DNA from: CAZFVY01 sp964522665
GTDB lineage: Bacteria > Verrucomicrobiota > Verrucomicrobiia > Limisphaerales > CAZFVY01
Assembly (NCBI GenBank): GCA_964522665.1
Contig: CAZFVY010000065.1
Coordinates: 1 to 39,859, forward strand
Direction of reading: 5' to 3'
Length of the DNA stretch: 39,859 bases
Every line of letters begins with the position of its first letter. Positions within the stretch are counted from its first letter, which is position 1. Made by a program: the position numbers and the translations under genes. The notes below the pieces were generated by a model. That model was not told the origin of the DNA. It saw only the letters and a list, made by a program, of their open reading frames with translations, and ran no database searches. Below, piece by piece: positions 10,299 through 19,071 of this stretch.

Positions 10299-12263
10299 TC
10301 AGCGACTCGCGGCGCCCGCGCGGATAAATTGCAGAATTGCCTGCGCGGTCGGGTCGCCCTCGTTGGGCGCGTGAACCATTTCGGAAATGTGACTCTCACG
10401 CGGGACAAATACCAAATCGGAGGCTATGCCCGCGTCGCGCAAAGCGGCGCTGAACACCCGCGCTTGGAGCGGCAATGAGAGGTAGTCCCATTGGCAATAG
10501 GTTACCAGGAAGGGCGGCGCGCCGGGATGGATGTGGAATCGGGGCGAGGCTTCACGTCGCGCGATTAGGTCGTGTCCAAACACGGACGCCTGGCCGTCCC
10601 CGATACTCAAGTCATAGACGCCACTGAGCGCGATCGTTCCCCGGATGAGCTTGGTCGAAAGATGGCGCATTCTCAACCGCTCCTCATCCAAGGTCAACAG
10701 GGCGGCCAGGTGCCCGCCCGCGGAATGGCCGCCGACGAAAATCCGATTGGTGTCGCCGCCCCACTCCGCGGCGTGCGCCACAGTCCACGCAAACGCGTCA
10801 GCCACGTCCTCGATTTGAGCCGGGTGCGGATTTTTTGGCGCCAGACGGTAGCTCGGAATGACCGTCAAGATTCCCTCGCGCGCGAAGCGATTACCGAGAG
10901 CGACGTATTGTGAACGGTCGCCGAAACGCCACGCCCCGCCGTGAACGAAGAGAAAAATTGGCGCCTGGCTTTGGCCTTTCGGGATATAGAGATCGAGCCG
11001 GTGCTTGCCTTCGTCTTCCGGCTTGCCGTCGGTATAGGTAAGGTCTTTCTTGACCTCGACGCTCGGTGAAATGTCGTTGGCCGGGAGCCGCATTTCCGTG
11101 AGCGAAGGACTCTTCAAGTAAACCGGATTCGAATAGATCCACGGGCGCTCTTCGCCGTCGATTTGCAGCCACGCTTCGAGCCGATACGGCCCCGGCTCGG
11201 TCGCGTCAAAGGTCAAGTTGGTCCCGGTCAATTCCCGCGCCACCGCGCCGTTGTGGATCAACTTGAGGTGGGCGGGCAGGGGAGTAACCGCGGCAATCTT
11301 GGTCGAGCCGATCCAAGGGACGGTGTCACCCATCGTGAACACGCCGAGATTGTTGCCCGCGCCAAAGGCGAATCCGGTCGGATCACACAGCCAATCGTGC
11401 GAAACGTACGCGTGGCCGTCGCGCAAGGCAGCGCGAATCGCGGTCTCGGTGAGCGCCCGCGCCAGGATGTGGGTGCAGAGATTGCGAAAACTGATTTCGT
11501 ACGGGTCGAACGTGGTTCCCTTGTAAATCTGGTTCTGATGCGCGTCGTTCGCCCCGATTCCGGTCAGCGGATGTTTCTGCGTGTCGCGGTCCCATTTGGC
11601 GAAAATCCCCTCGCGGTAATCGGCGCCGGCGGCGAATACCTCATCTGGATAGGCCTTGAAATTCTCGACCAACTGGTTCCACGCGGCGGGTATCTTTTCC
11701 GCGGCCATCAAATAGAGATAAACGCTCGGATCGAGCTTCGCGTCGGTGTGTCGATTGCAGATTTCGAGGCCGGTGAAACCATCGCTGTTGGTTTCGTAGC
11801 GTTCCTCAATGTGCGAAAGAAACCGCAAGGCGCCGTTGGTCAACGCCCCGCCTTCGCCGTCAAACTCTGGGAAGCGAAGCACGCCCTCGCCGTCCTCAGA
11901 ACCGGCGAAAAAAAGCACCCCCTCCCGCAAGCCGCGCCAGGTCTCCGGGCGGGGACCGCGGTGATCGGTGAACATCACGACTTGAACGCCAGCTCGCTTC
12001 GCGCCGGCCAATACCTCCGCCCGCGTACCTTTGGTGTGATCGGAATCCTCCGCGTGAATGTGCATGACCCCGCGGAAGTCTTCGTAAACGCCGAGATTTG
12101 GCAGCGTCATCCGCTCGCGCGCAAAGCGCTCCCGCGCCTCATGGGTGGCTCGCAGATGGGCGGTCTCGAGACGCTGCGGGGCGGTCCACCGATTGGTCTC
12201 CGTGTCCGCGGCCAAGGCTCGGAAACCGAGGGCGAGCGGAAGGAGCCAGCAGGCGAATTTCAT
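10299..12263 (-). CDS. Secreted PHP-domain / alpha-beta hydrolase fusion
   Basis: A 654-residue protein with signal peptide (1-19, cleavage after ALA). Residues about 60-290 resemble a PHP metal-dependent domain: GVMHIHAEDSDH (His68, His70), MFTDHRG (Asp100, His101) and GANDAH (Asp240, His242). Residues about 315-385 look like a small beta-sandwich linker. Residues about 405-654 are a complete BD-FAE-like esterase: oxyanion motif HGGAWR (441-446), nucleophile Ser514 in GGHSAGGHLA, acid Asp593 in QWDYLS, base His625 in RESHISEM. Both halves keep their key residues. It starts 45 bp after the stop of the upstream hydrolase gene and is the second gene of a two-gene operon. The PHP half could be a phosphodiesterase or other hydrolase; its substrate is not deducible. 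The esterase half probably removes acyl groups from carbohydrate. Confidence 0.85.
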   Translation of the reverse strand: MKFACWLLPLALGFRALAADTETNRWTAPQRLETAHLRATHEARERFARERMTLPNLGVYEDFRGVMHIHAEDSDHTKGTRAEVLAGAKRAGVQVVMFTDHRGPRPETWRGLREGVLFFAGSEDGEGVLRFPEFDGEGGALTNGALRFLSHIEERYETNSDGFTGLEICNRHTDAKLDPSVYLYLMAAEKIPAAWNQLVENFKAYPDEVFAAGADYREGIFAKWDRDTQKHPLTGIGANDAHQNQIYKGTTFDPYEISFRNLCTHILARALTETAIRAALRDGHAYVSHDWLCDPTGFAFGAGNNLGVFTMGDTVPWIGSTKIAAVTPLPAHLKLIHNGAVARELTGTNLTFDATEPGPYRLEAWLQIDGEERPWIYSNPVYLKSPSLTEMRLPANDISPSVEVKKDLTYTDGKPEDEGKHRLDLYIPKGQSQAPIFLFVHGGAWRFGDRSQYVALGNRFAREGILTVIPSYRLAPKNPHPAQIEDVADAFAWTVAHAAEWGGDTNRIFVGGHSAGGHLAALLTLDEERLRMRHLSTKLIRGTIALSGVYDLSIGDGQASVFGHDLIARREASPRFHIHPGAPPFLVTYCQWDYLSLPLQARVFSAALRDAGIASDLVFVPRESHISEMVHAPNEGDPTAQAILQFIRAGAASR

Positions 12264-12308
12264 GGTGGCAAGGCTTTCCGTGCGGCTTTGTTCTCGTCGC
12301 GCGGGAGC

Positions 12309-14345
12309 TCAACGCGGGCGTTGCTCGGGCGTCGGCAGATCCCAGTGTTCACCGAAGAAGCCGGCCGTGGCAATGCCGCCGGGCGCTCGGGACGTGACCG
12401 GTTGATTCACGTCGATTACGGCAAAATCAGGCAGCTTGGCGATTTGCCGGGCGTTGTTGAGATAGTCATACTCACGGAACGTGAAGCCGCTATTGAGCAC
12501 GACGTAGCGGTGCGGGTTCAACGGGTTCGGATAAATCAAAACCGGCACATGGTGGTCGGCGCTATACGAACGGCGACCGACTTTGATTTCCTGGTCGCTC
12601 CATTCAACGGGGAGTTTATCGACGATTTTGGCCAATAGGCGGTTGCTGTGCGGGTCGCCCCAAAGGACGAGGTTGCTCCCCGCGATGTCGGCATCGGTTA
12701 CGGCGGTGTCGTCCAGCACCCGGGCTTCGCCGCGGAATTGGCGGCGCCAGTGGTCGATGGCGTGGGTCATCTCGGCGCCGCTCCAGGCTCCAACCTTCTC
12801 GTTCAACGGTTGGCCGGTGGGGCGGACCATAATGAAGCTTTCCATGAAGGCGTCATCAATCGGACCCTGCAACCCGTGGCGTTTGCGCAGGCCGGTGTTC
12901 TCGGAAGTTTCCCACGGCGCCCACTGTTTGCCGATTTTGCGAAAGTGAACGGTCCACGAACGGTCGGTCTGCGGCGGGGCGGCCGCGAACTCACGCCCGT
13001 CGATCAAGACCGCGACTTTGCGCGTGTTATCCAGGGGGCAGAGTCCGGACGGCATCGACAGGGTAAACGCGCTGACATTCGTGGTCGTAACCTTGACCGC
13101 CGTGGCATTCAGGATTTCCGCGTCCACACGAGCCCGTTCCCAATGTTTTTCCATTTCATCAACCGTGAGCCAGAGCATCTGATTGTAGCGCAGCGTCCAG
13201 GTGGTGAAGTGAATCCGGTTCGGAATCGGATTACGTCCGCGGGCGACAATTTGATCGATGCGGCGGTTGATCTCGATCTTCGAGTCCGGATGGTACTGGT
13301 GCTTGGTTTGGGGACCAATGATGTGGGTCAACTCCATCCCTTCGGCCGCGAGCGCTTTCGCCATCATATCGGCCGCCTGCTTCTGACCGTCGATCTCGCC
13401 GCTGTAGGCGACGGTCGGACAATTGAAAAGATTCAGGGCGTAGTCGGTCGAGTCGTACCAATGCCAAAGCTTCTGCTCGTACGGAGCCGGTTTGACCGCT
13501 TCCTGCTGGAATACTTTCAGGAAATCCGCCGTCTCGGAGAAGCCGGCTCCGGGCGCCGCCGCGGCCCAGAGGCCAGCGTAGTGAACCGCGAATTGCCAGC
13601 AGGCGGCGCCGCCCATGGAAAAGCCGCGAACGACGAGGCGGTTTTCATCGATTGGGTAATGTCGCTTGACGTGATCCAGGGCTTCCAGCAGGTCGATTTC
13701 GCCCGCGAATTTGTTGGCGTTGCAGTACCGGCCGTAGAGGTGCAGGACGATGGCGTTGGCCGGCGTGAACTCGCCAGGCGACCGGCGCCGGCCGTTCAGG
13801 AAGTCCAGCTCAGTCAGAGTTTCCCCGCGGCCGTGAAACCAGGCGTCGAGGCGGTACGGCGCGGGCGAATCCGCGCGGTAGGTCGGGGGCACGACCAAGC
13901 CATACGGTTGCACCGAGCCGTCAATCTTCGAGACGTAACCACGGACGATGAGACCGGTCGCATTCGTCCAGGCGGGTTTGCCGTCGCGCAGCATTTGGCC
14001 CCGCTCCGTTCCCTCCTTGAGCAGTTCGCGGGCGACGCGGACTTCGTTGGTCTTGTAAATCTCATCGTAGGCCAATGCGTAGTGAACGGCATTGTAATAA
14101 ATCTGTACGTCCGGCAGGAGGCCGAGCAGGTCGCGTTTGCCCTTGAGCGACGCGCGCAGGGAATCGATCTCTTGGCCCAACTGCGCGACGCCGGCTTCCA
14201 ACTCGGCTCGATCCGCAGTGGAGATGGCGATGCCGGGCGGGGGAACGCGTCGGACCTTGTCCGGTTGATTGTCCGTGGGGCCATCGGCGAACAGGGTGAG
14301 GGTCGAAACAAACCAAATCAAAGCGAAGCCGGATCGTATGTTCAT
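12309..14345 (-). CDS. Secreted prolyl-oligopeptidase-type alpha/beta hydrolase
   Basis: A 678-residue protein. The ATG at 14345 has a good GAGGG ribosome site at the right spacing and opens a signal peptide (1-20, ending LFA before DGP); the frame runs further upstream without a plausible protein. A helical region of about 100 residues comes first. The hydrolase domain follows (about 145-370) with YRLDAWFHGRGET, nucleophile Ser243 in RGFSMGGAACW, a probable acid in SGEIDGQ (Asp319) and the base in TKHQYHP (His349 or His352). Residues 370-678 form a second region of beta-rich character, with GSNLVLWGDPHSNRLL and VPVLIYPNPLNPHRYVVLNSGFTFREYDY. Similar proteins are annotated as prolyl oligopeptidases, but esterase activity on carbohydrate is as likely. 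It is the first gene of the operon with the PHP/esterase fusion. Confidence 0.85.
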   Translation of the reverse strand: MNIRSGFALIWFVSTLTLFADGPTDNQPDKVRRVPPPGIAISTADRAELEAGVAQLGQEIDSLRASLKGKRDLLGLLPDVQIYYNAVHYALAYDEIYKTNEVRVARELLKEGTERGQMLRDGKPAWTNATGLIVRGYVSKIDGSVQPYGLVVPPTYRADSPAPYRLDAWFHGRGETLTELDFLNGRRRSPGEFTPANAIVLHLYGRYCNANKFAGEIDLLEALDHVKRHYPIDENRLVVRGFSMGGAACWQFAVHYAGLWAAAAPGAGFSETADFLKVFQQEAVKPAPYEQKLWHWYDSTDYALNLFNCPTVAYSGEIDGQKQAADMMAKALAAEGMELTHIIGPQTKHQYHPDSKIEINRRIDQIVARGRNPIPNRIHFTTWTLRYNQMLWLTVDEMEKHWERARVDAEILNATAVKVTTTNVSAFTLSMPSGLCPLDNTRKVAVLIDGREFAAAPPQTDRSWTVHFRKIGKQWAPWETSENTGLRKRHGLQGPIDDAFMESFIMVRPTGQPLNEKVGAWSGAEMTHAIDHWRRQFRGEARVLDDTAVTDADIAGSNLVLWGDPHSNRLLAKIVDKLPVEWSDQEIKVGRRSYSADHHVPVLIYPNPLNPHRYVVLNSGFTFREYDYLNNARQIAKLPDFAVIDVNQPVTSRAPGGIATAGFFGEHWDLPTPEQRPR

Positions 14346-14772
14346 GAATGATCCCTCTTTGGCCGAACCGAAGCGGTGGCGCAAGCTAATTTCAGCGACG
14401 GCCGATCGCCCGGGCGGAAGACCGCAATGTCGCCGATCCCACGGCCGGACCAGGATGCCAAAACCCGCGACGCCGGTTGCGCCGGCGGATACCCGTTTCG
14501 AACGCGGACGTTCCCCTATCATCGCGCTGCCATAATCCACCCAGTTTCCGCCCACCTCAATTCTAACTTACTAATCGTTCCTCACGCGTTCTCGATCGAA
14601 TCCCGAAGGATCGCAACTTCGAGTTGCCGCAGAATAAGACCGGCGGAAAGCAGCCGCCTTCCGAGGGGTCTCGGATGACCCACGCGCCCTCAGAAATACC
14701 TGGAACGTCAACCACTCGAAATTGCAGCCCAATCGCCTTGGCCGCGCCGCGCGACAGAGGCGCGGACCCCGC
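14346..14772. other. Intergenic region upstream of the hydrolase operon
   Basis: No convincing gene. It must contain the promoter of the 14345-10299 operon and the 3' end of the TlpA-fusion transcript. A short inverted repeat (GGCGG at 14642-14646 and CCGCC at 14654-14658) is visible but has no T tract. Codon-like frames across the region are compositional noise. Confidence 0.4.
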
Positions 14773-16245
14773 TTAATTTGACGACGGATCCTTTTTTACC
14801 ACAACGAGCGGGATGGTGCGTTTTTCGAGCGTTAGCTCCAGGCCGAGGGACTCTCGAACCGCAGCGCGAATACTCTCCGGCTCAGGGGCAAAGCGTTCAT
14901 CCTCAGGCTTGGCCATTTCAGTCCGGAGCAACGCGATGTTTTCCCGGTCCTCGACGGAAATTGTACCGTATTCGGACGCCGGAAGCTGGCCGCGGATCGC
15001 GCTAAGCAGTCGTTGTTGGTCTGTTGAAAGCATCGATTCTTTGCTGGCGTTCGGACTTTCTACCAATTCCGAGACGGGACGAGGAAACACATGGGGAAGC
15101 AGTTCGCGGCGTGACATTCGCCACTTGAGCCGGACGTTGTAACGGTTGGTTCGACCGGTCTCGTCAACGACTGGCTTCTGCATCCAAGCTTCGAGGCAGC
15201 CGCCCAAGTCGTATAGGGACGTCGAATCGAGCCTCAAGCCGCCGCTTTGGTCGCTGCCGGAACGGTCCGAGCCGGGCGCCGAAATCGTCAGGCCGGGCGA
15301 ATTCGTGGAAGCCATGCGCAGAACATAGACCTCGCGCTCGGTGGCAACCCGTTGAATCTGGAGCCCAAACATCGTTCGCAACATCGGGGCGACGACAGAT
15401 TCGCGACCGGCGTGGGTGGTCGTGGGCGGCAGTCGCACGGTGAAGTCATAGCGGTCGGTTGGCAGGGAGGTTTGGCAGTCGAGCCATTGTTCCCGCGCAT
15501 CGAAGAACGTCAGGATCGCCTGCTTTACGCTCGCGAATTGGCCGGACGCGTCCGCCCTTTCCCCGGAGACCTCCCAGCAATCCGTACCGTGCCCCGGCGG
15601 TAGTGGGCCGGAGCGACGGGCGGAGATTTCAAAGTAAGGTTTGGCGACGGGGACCGGCGTCGCGGTTTCATTGGCGAGGCTGTTTTCCGCGGCGTCCAAG
15701 ACGCTGGGCGGAAGCGAACTGGTTCCGGTGGCGAGGACTTCCTCGAGGTGTCGGGGTTCAAGGCGACTGGGATGTGTTACCGCCACCACGATCCCTCGCT
15801 GGTTAACGATGACCGTGGTCGGGATGCCGGCAACGTGATAAAGCTCGCGTAGTGAGCTACTCGCGCCCTCCAGACCCACCCAGGAATGCATGGGCGTGTG
15901 TTTCAGGAACGCGGTAATGACCTGCTCGTTCTCGTCGCTGATCGCCAGAAACCGCACCCGTTTGCCTTGGAAGCCATCGGCCAGCTCGTTCCAATGCGGG
16001 ATCGATTTTCGGCACGGGCCGCACCAGGTAGCCCAGAAATCTATCACCACAACCTGGCCTCGAAACGCGTCCCAGTCGGTTCGGGCTTCGACCGGCGCTT
16101 GGATGACTCTGGCAAGGTTGAGGGGAGGCGCGGGCGCGCCTAGCTCCGGGCCATTATTCGGCGGCGCTGAAAGCAGCCGCGCTGAGGTGATTCCCGCGAA
16201 GAGCCCGAACGCCAAGAATCGGCGCAGTAAAATTTGAAAAACCAT
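14773..16245 (-). CDS. TlpA-type thioredoxin fused to TIGR03435-like domain
   Basis: A 490-residue exported protein. An N-terminal hydrophobic segment (about 4-25) is followed by a TlpA/ResA-type redoxin domain (33-170). This contains DFWATWCGPCRKS (CGPC at 75-78) and the cis-Pro region VAGIPTTVIVNQRG. After a Pro/Ala-rich linker, residues about 200-490 resemble the soil-bacterial TIGR03435 family, recognisable by its end: IRAAVRESLGLELTLEKRTIPLVVV. TlpA domains reduce periplasmic disulphides or supply electrons to cytochrome assembly. The TIGR03435 family has no known function. The frame is continuous, so this is a true fusion. It sits alone beside tRNA-Pro. The start codon is a normal ATG but has no clear Shine-Dalgarno sequence. 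Confidence 0.85.
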   Translation of the reverse strand: MVFQILLRRFLAFGLFAGITSARLLSAPPNNGPELGAPAPPLNLARVIQAPVEARTDWDAFRGQVVVIDFWATWCGPCRKSIPHWNELADGFQGKRVRFLAISDENEQVITAFLKHTPMHSWVGLEGASSSLRELYHVAGIPTTVIVNQRGIVVAVTHPSRLEPRHLEEVLATGTSSLPPSVLDAAENSLANETATPVPVAKPYFEISARRSGPLPPGHGTDCWEVSGERADASGQFASVKQAILTFFDAREQWLDCQTSLPTDRYDFTVRLPPTTTHAGRESVVAPMLRTMFGLQIQRVATEREVYVLRMASTNSPGLTISAPGSDRSGSDQSGGLRLDSTSLYDLGGCLEAWMQKPVVDETGRTNRYNVRLKWRMSRRELLPHVFPRPVSELVESPNASKESMLSTDQQRLLSAIRGQLPASEYGTISVEDRENIALLRTEMAKPEDERFAPEPESIRAAVRESLGLELTLEKRTIPLVVVKKDPSSN

Positions 16246-16284
16246 CGTGAGCGTCGCTCGCGCGACACGAACCGCTGGCGAAAG

Positions 16285-16361
16285 TGGTCGGGGCGGTGAG
16301 ATTTGAACTCACGACCTCTTGAACCCCATTCAAGCGCGCTACCAAGCTACGCTACGCCCCG
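16285..16361 (-). tRNA. tRNA-Pro (anticodon GGG)
   Basis: The minus strand folds into a full cloverleaf. The acceptor CGGGGCG pairs with CGCCCCG. The D arm is GCGT/GCGC, the anticodon stem CTTGA/TCAAG encloses loop ATGGGGT, and the T arm GTGAG/CTCAC encloses TTCAAAT. The anticodon GGG occupies 16325-16327 and reads CCC/CCU. G37 follows, as expected for a TrmD substrate. The 3' CCA is encoded at 16285-16287. Confidence 0.96.
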
Positions 16362-16489
16362 AACCATGACGCCAGTCTGAAGTCGGCTGGCGGCCATAGT
16401 ATGAAGCGAGGGGGGGAATTCAACAACTTTCCCCGCGGAAGTTTGGGACGCGGCGAACTCACGCCGGCAAGGCGGGTCGCCACGGATCC

Positions 16490-17473
16490 TTAGCGCGACA
16501 TTTTCGACTGCCGGAGCCGGTCGAGGCCGACGGCGAGGATGATGACGGCGCCGATGATGATTTCCTGCATGTAGGTTGGCCAATTCATCTGATTCGAGCC
16601 GTTGCGCAAGACGGCCATGATCAGGGCGCCGATCATCGAGCCGAGAATGCTGCCGGCGCCGCCGTTAAGACTGGCGCCGCCAATGACGACCGCCGCAATG
16701 ATGTCCAGTTCGAGCCCGATGGCGACCGTCGGATCGCCCTGGGTCAGGCGGGAGAGCTGCATCAAACCGGAAAGGCCGAACAAGAGTCCGGCCAGCGAAT
16801 AGATCATGACTTTCGTGGTTCGCACGCGAATTCCGCACAGGCGCGCCGTCGCTTCGTTCGACCCGATCGCGAAGATGTGCCGGCCAAAAACCGTGTGTTG
16901 CAGCAGAACCCGCATTACGAGCGCCAGTCCGACCGCGACCCACACTCCCCACGGCAGCGGCCAGAGTTGCGTCGGATTCACGAGCGCCATGATGTTGTTG
17001 ATGACCGAATCAGGCGGATTGACGGTTTGATTGTTCGCCAGCCATTTGGCCGCGCCACGAGCGATGCCCATCATTCCCAGGGTGACGATGAACGGCAACA
17101 TCCCGAAGCCCGAGACGATGGCGCCGTTGACCAGACCGATGCCGCCGCCCACGAGCAGGGTCAGCAGGATCGCCAGCGTCGGCGAATGATAGCGCATCAA
17201 CACGGAGGCGCCCACCACGCTGGTCAACGCCACGGTGGAACCAACGCTTAAATCGATCCCGCCGCTGACGATGATCATCGTCATTCCCAAGGCCCCGATC
17301 GCGACGATCACGGTTTGAACCAGGATGATTTTGAAATTGGGTCCCGTGAGGAAATAAGAACGAACCTCACTGTCGATTGAGAACAGGCCGATCACCAGCA
17401 GCAGGCCGAAAAATGGGCCAAGCGCCGTCAGCAGCGGCATGATCCTTAGCCGTTTCAGTTGGTTGGCGCTCAT
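16490..17473 (-). CDS. Ribose-type sugar ABC transporter permease
   Basis: A 327-residue, very hydrophobic inner-membrane protein of the RbsC/BPD_transp_2 family with eight to ten predicted helices. Family motifs are clear: TMIIVSGGIDLSVGSTVAL (about 60-78), GFGMLPFIVTLGMMGIARGAA, the coupling-loop region IFAIGSNEATARLCGIRVRTTKVMIYSLAG, and IAAVVIGGASLNGGAGSILG near the C terminus. It forms the translocation channel of a carbohydrate importer. Its ATG overlaps the stop of the ATPase gene by four bases (ATGA at 17470-17473), which points to translational coupling. Substrate cannot be fixed beyond the pentose/monosaccharide class. Confidence 0.95.
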   Translation of the reverse strand: MSANQLKRLRIMPLLTALGPFFGLLLVIGLFSIDSEVRSYFLTGPNFKIILVQTVIVAIGALGMTMIIVSGGIDLSVGSTVALTSVVGASVLMRYHSPTLAILLTLLVGGGIGLVNGAIVSGFGMLPFIVTLGMMGIARGAAKWLANNQTVNPPDSVINNIMALVNPTQLWPLPWGVWVAVGLALVMRVLLQHTVFGRHIFAIGSNEATARLCGIRVRTTKVMIYSLAGLLFGLSGLMQLSRLTQGDPTVAIGLELDIIAAVVIGGASLNGGAGSILGSMIGALIMAVLRNGSNQMNWPTYMQEIIIGAVIILAVGLDRLRQSKMSR

Positions 17474-18984
17474 GCGGCGAAGGGTTCGCTGGCGCCGGTT
17501 TGTCCAATCGCGGCGCTGATGATGCTATGCTCGGTCCAGGTCTTCGCCGGCCGGGCGGCGGAGAGGGCGCCACGGCACATGACCGCGATGTTGTCGCACA
17601 CGCCGAGCAATTCCGGCAGATACGAACTGACGAAGATGATCGCCTTGCCCTCCGCGGCGAGCTGGCCAATGAGTTTGTAAATGTGGGCCTTGCTGCCGAC
17701 GTCGATCCCACGGGTCGGTTCATCGAGCAGCAGGATTTTCGCTTCGTGATGCAGCAACCGTCCGAGCGCCACCTTTTGTTGATTCCCACCGGAAAGTTGC
17801 CCAATCGGTTGCCAGGACGAGTATGCTCGAACGTCGAGCCGCTGAATCCAATCGCGGGTGAGCTGATGATGGCGTCGTCGATTGATGAAACCCAGGCGGG
17901 AGACCGGGCCGTACCGGGTCGCCGTTAGATTATCGGCCAGGCTGCGGCCAAGGAGGAGGCCCTCTTCCTTACGGTTTTCGCTCAACAGCCCGACTCCGGC
18001 GCGCAAGCTGCCGGTGGAAGACTGCCGCGCCTGCTCGCGCGAGAACGTAACCAACGCGCCTGACTTGATCCGGTCGAGGCCGAAGGCGGCGCGCAGCATC
18101 TCCGTCCGTCCGGCGCCGACGAGTCCAGCGACGCCGAGAATCTCCCCCGCGCGGAGGGTCAGGTTGACCCCGCTCGGCTTGCGTTCGCCGGAGAGTTCGC
18201 GCAATTCAAAGACCGGTTCGCCCTGGACATGCGGGACGCGCGGGTAAATCTCGCTGATTTCGCGGCCCACCATCGCGCGAATAATCTGAGTGAGGTCCGC
18301 GCCGGCCATCGCGCCGGACGTGATGCTCTCGCCATCGCGCAGCACCGTGTAACGGTCGCAGACGCGCTGGCATTCCTCGAGAAAATGACTGATGTAGATG
18401 ATGCTGACGCCGCGCTGACGGAGCCGGCCAATTACCGTGAAGAGGCATTCGGTATCCACCTGCGTCAGGCTGCTGGTCGGCTCGTCCATGATCAGCACCT
18501 TCGGCTCACGGACGAGCGCGCGGGCGATTTCGACGATCTGTTTTTCCGCGATCGTGCGACGACTCACCGGCGCATCCAGCGGGATATGCGCGTGTTGAAG
18601 TTCCGCGAGCGCCGCGCGAGCGGCCTCCCGGCGCCGGGTGCGGTTGATCCAACCCCACCGGGCCGGTTCCTCTCCGAGGAGGATGTTCTCCTCCACGCTG
18701 AGATGGGGGGCGAGATTCAACTCCTGGTAAATCATCGCGACGCCGTGGCGCCGTGCGTGATGGGGATCGGTCGGTACGAACGAGGCTCCGTCCAACTCGA
18801 GTTCGCCCTCGTCGGGCGGGCAGGCCCCGCTCAGGACCTTCATGAGCGTGCTCTTGCCCGCTCCATTTTCGCCGATCAGCGCGTGGACTTCACCCGGAGC
18901 AACTTCAAACGAAACGCCGCGCAAGGCCCGGGTGGCGCCGAAGCTCTTGCGCACATTCAGCATCCGCAACCGGGGCTGGCTCAT
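17470..18984 (-). CDS. Ribose-type sugar ABC transporter ATP-binding protein
   Basis: A 504-residue cytosolic ATPase with two ABC domains, as in RbsA/XylG/MglA. Domain 1 has Walker A GENGAGKSTLMKVL (about 37-50), signature-like SRRTIAEKQIVEIARAL and Walker B VLIMDEPTSSL. Domain 2 has the usual degenerate Walker A GLVGAGRTEMLRAAFG, a proper signature LSGGNQQKVALGRLL and Walker B ILLLDEPTRGIDVG. These features show the normal asymmetry of the family. It lies 87 bp after the binding-protein gene and overlaps the permease gene by four bases, giving the order binding protein, ATPase, permease. Confidence 0.96.
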   Translation of the reverse strand: MSQPRLRMLNVRKSFGATRALRGVSFEVAPGEVHALIGENGAGKSTLMKVLSGACPPDEGELELDGASFVPTDPHHARRHGVAMIYQELNLAPHLSVEENILLGEEPARWGWINRTRRREAARAALAELQHAHIPLDAPVSRRTIAEKQIVEIARALVREPKVLIMDEPTSSLTQVDTECLFTVIGRLRQRGVSIIYISHFLEECQRVCDRYTVLRDGESITSGAMAGADLTQIIRAMVGREISEIYPRVPHVQGEPVFELRELSGERKPSGVNLTLRAGEILGVAGLVGAGRTEMLRAAFGLDRIKSGALVTFSREQARQSSTGSLRAGVGLLSENRKEEGLLLGRSLADNLTATRYGPVSRLGFINRRRHHQLTRDWIQRLDVRAYSSWQPIGQLSGGNQQKVALGRLLHHEAKILLLDEPTRGIDVGSKAHIYKLIGQLAAEGKAIIFVSSYLPELLGVCDNIAVMCRGALSAARPAKTWTEHSIISAAIGQTGASEPFAA

Positions 18985-19071
18985 CGGGTCAGAATCGGAA
19001 CGGTGGCGTTAGGGCCGGCTTGATCGTGGCGCATCGACGCGGCGGGACGCCGGCGCGCGAGCGCGGCGGGC

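Noticed and set aside
11163..14351. Very long open frames on the plus strand (491 and 567 codons) opposite the hydrolase operon
   Set aside because: They mirror real minus-strand genes with complete catalytic motifs, are rich in Arg, Gly and Val, and show no family motif. They are the usual antisense shadows of high-GC coding DNA.
16285..16361. The tRNA-Pro gene as an attachment site for an integrated element
   Set aside because: No integrase gene, no repeat of the tRNA 3' end and no change in gene content or composition was seen on either side.
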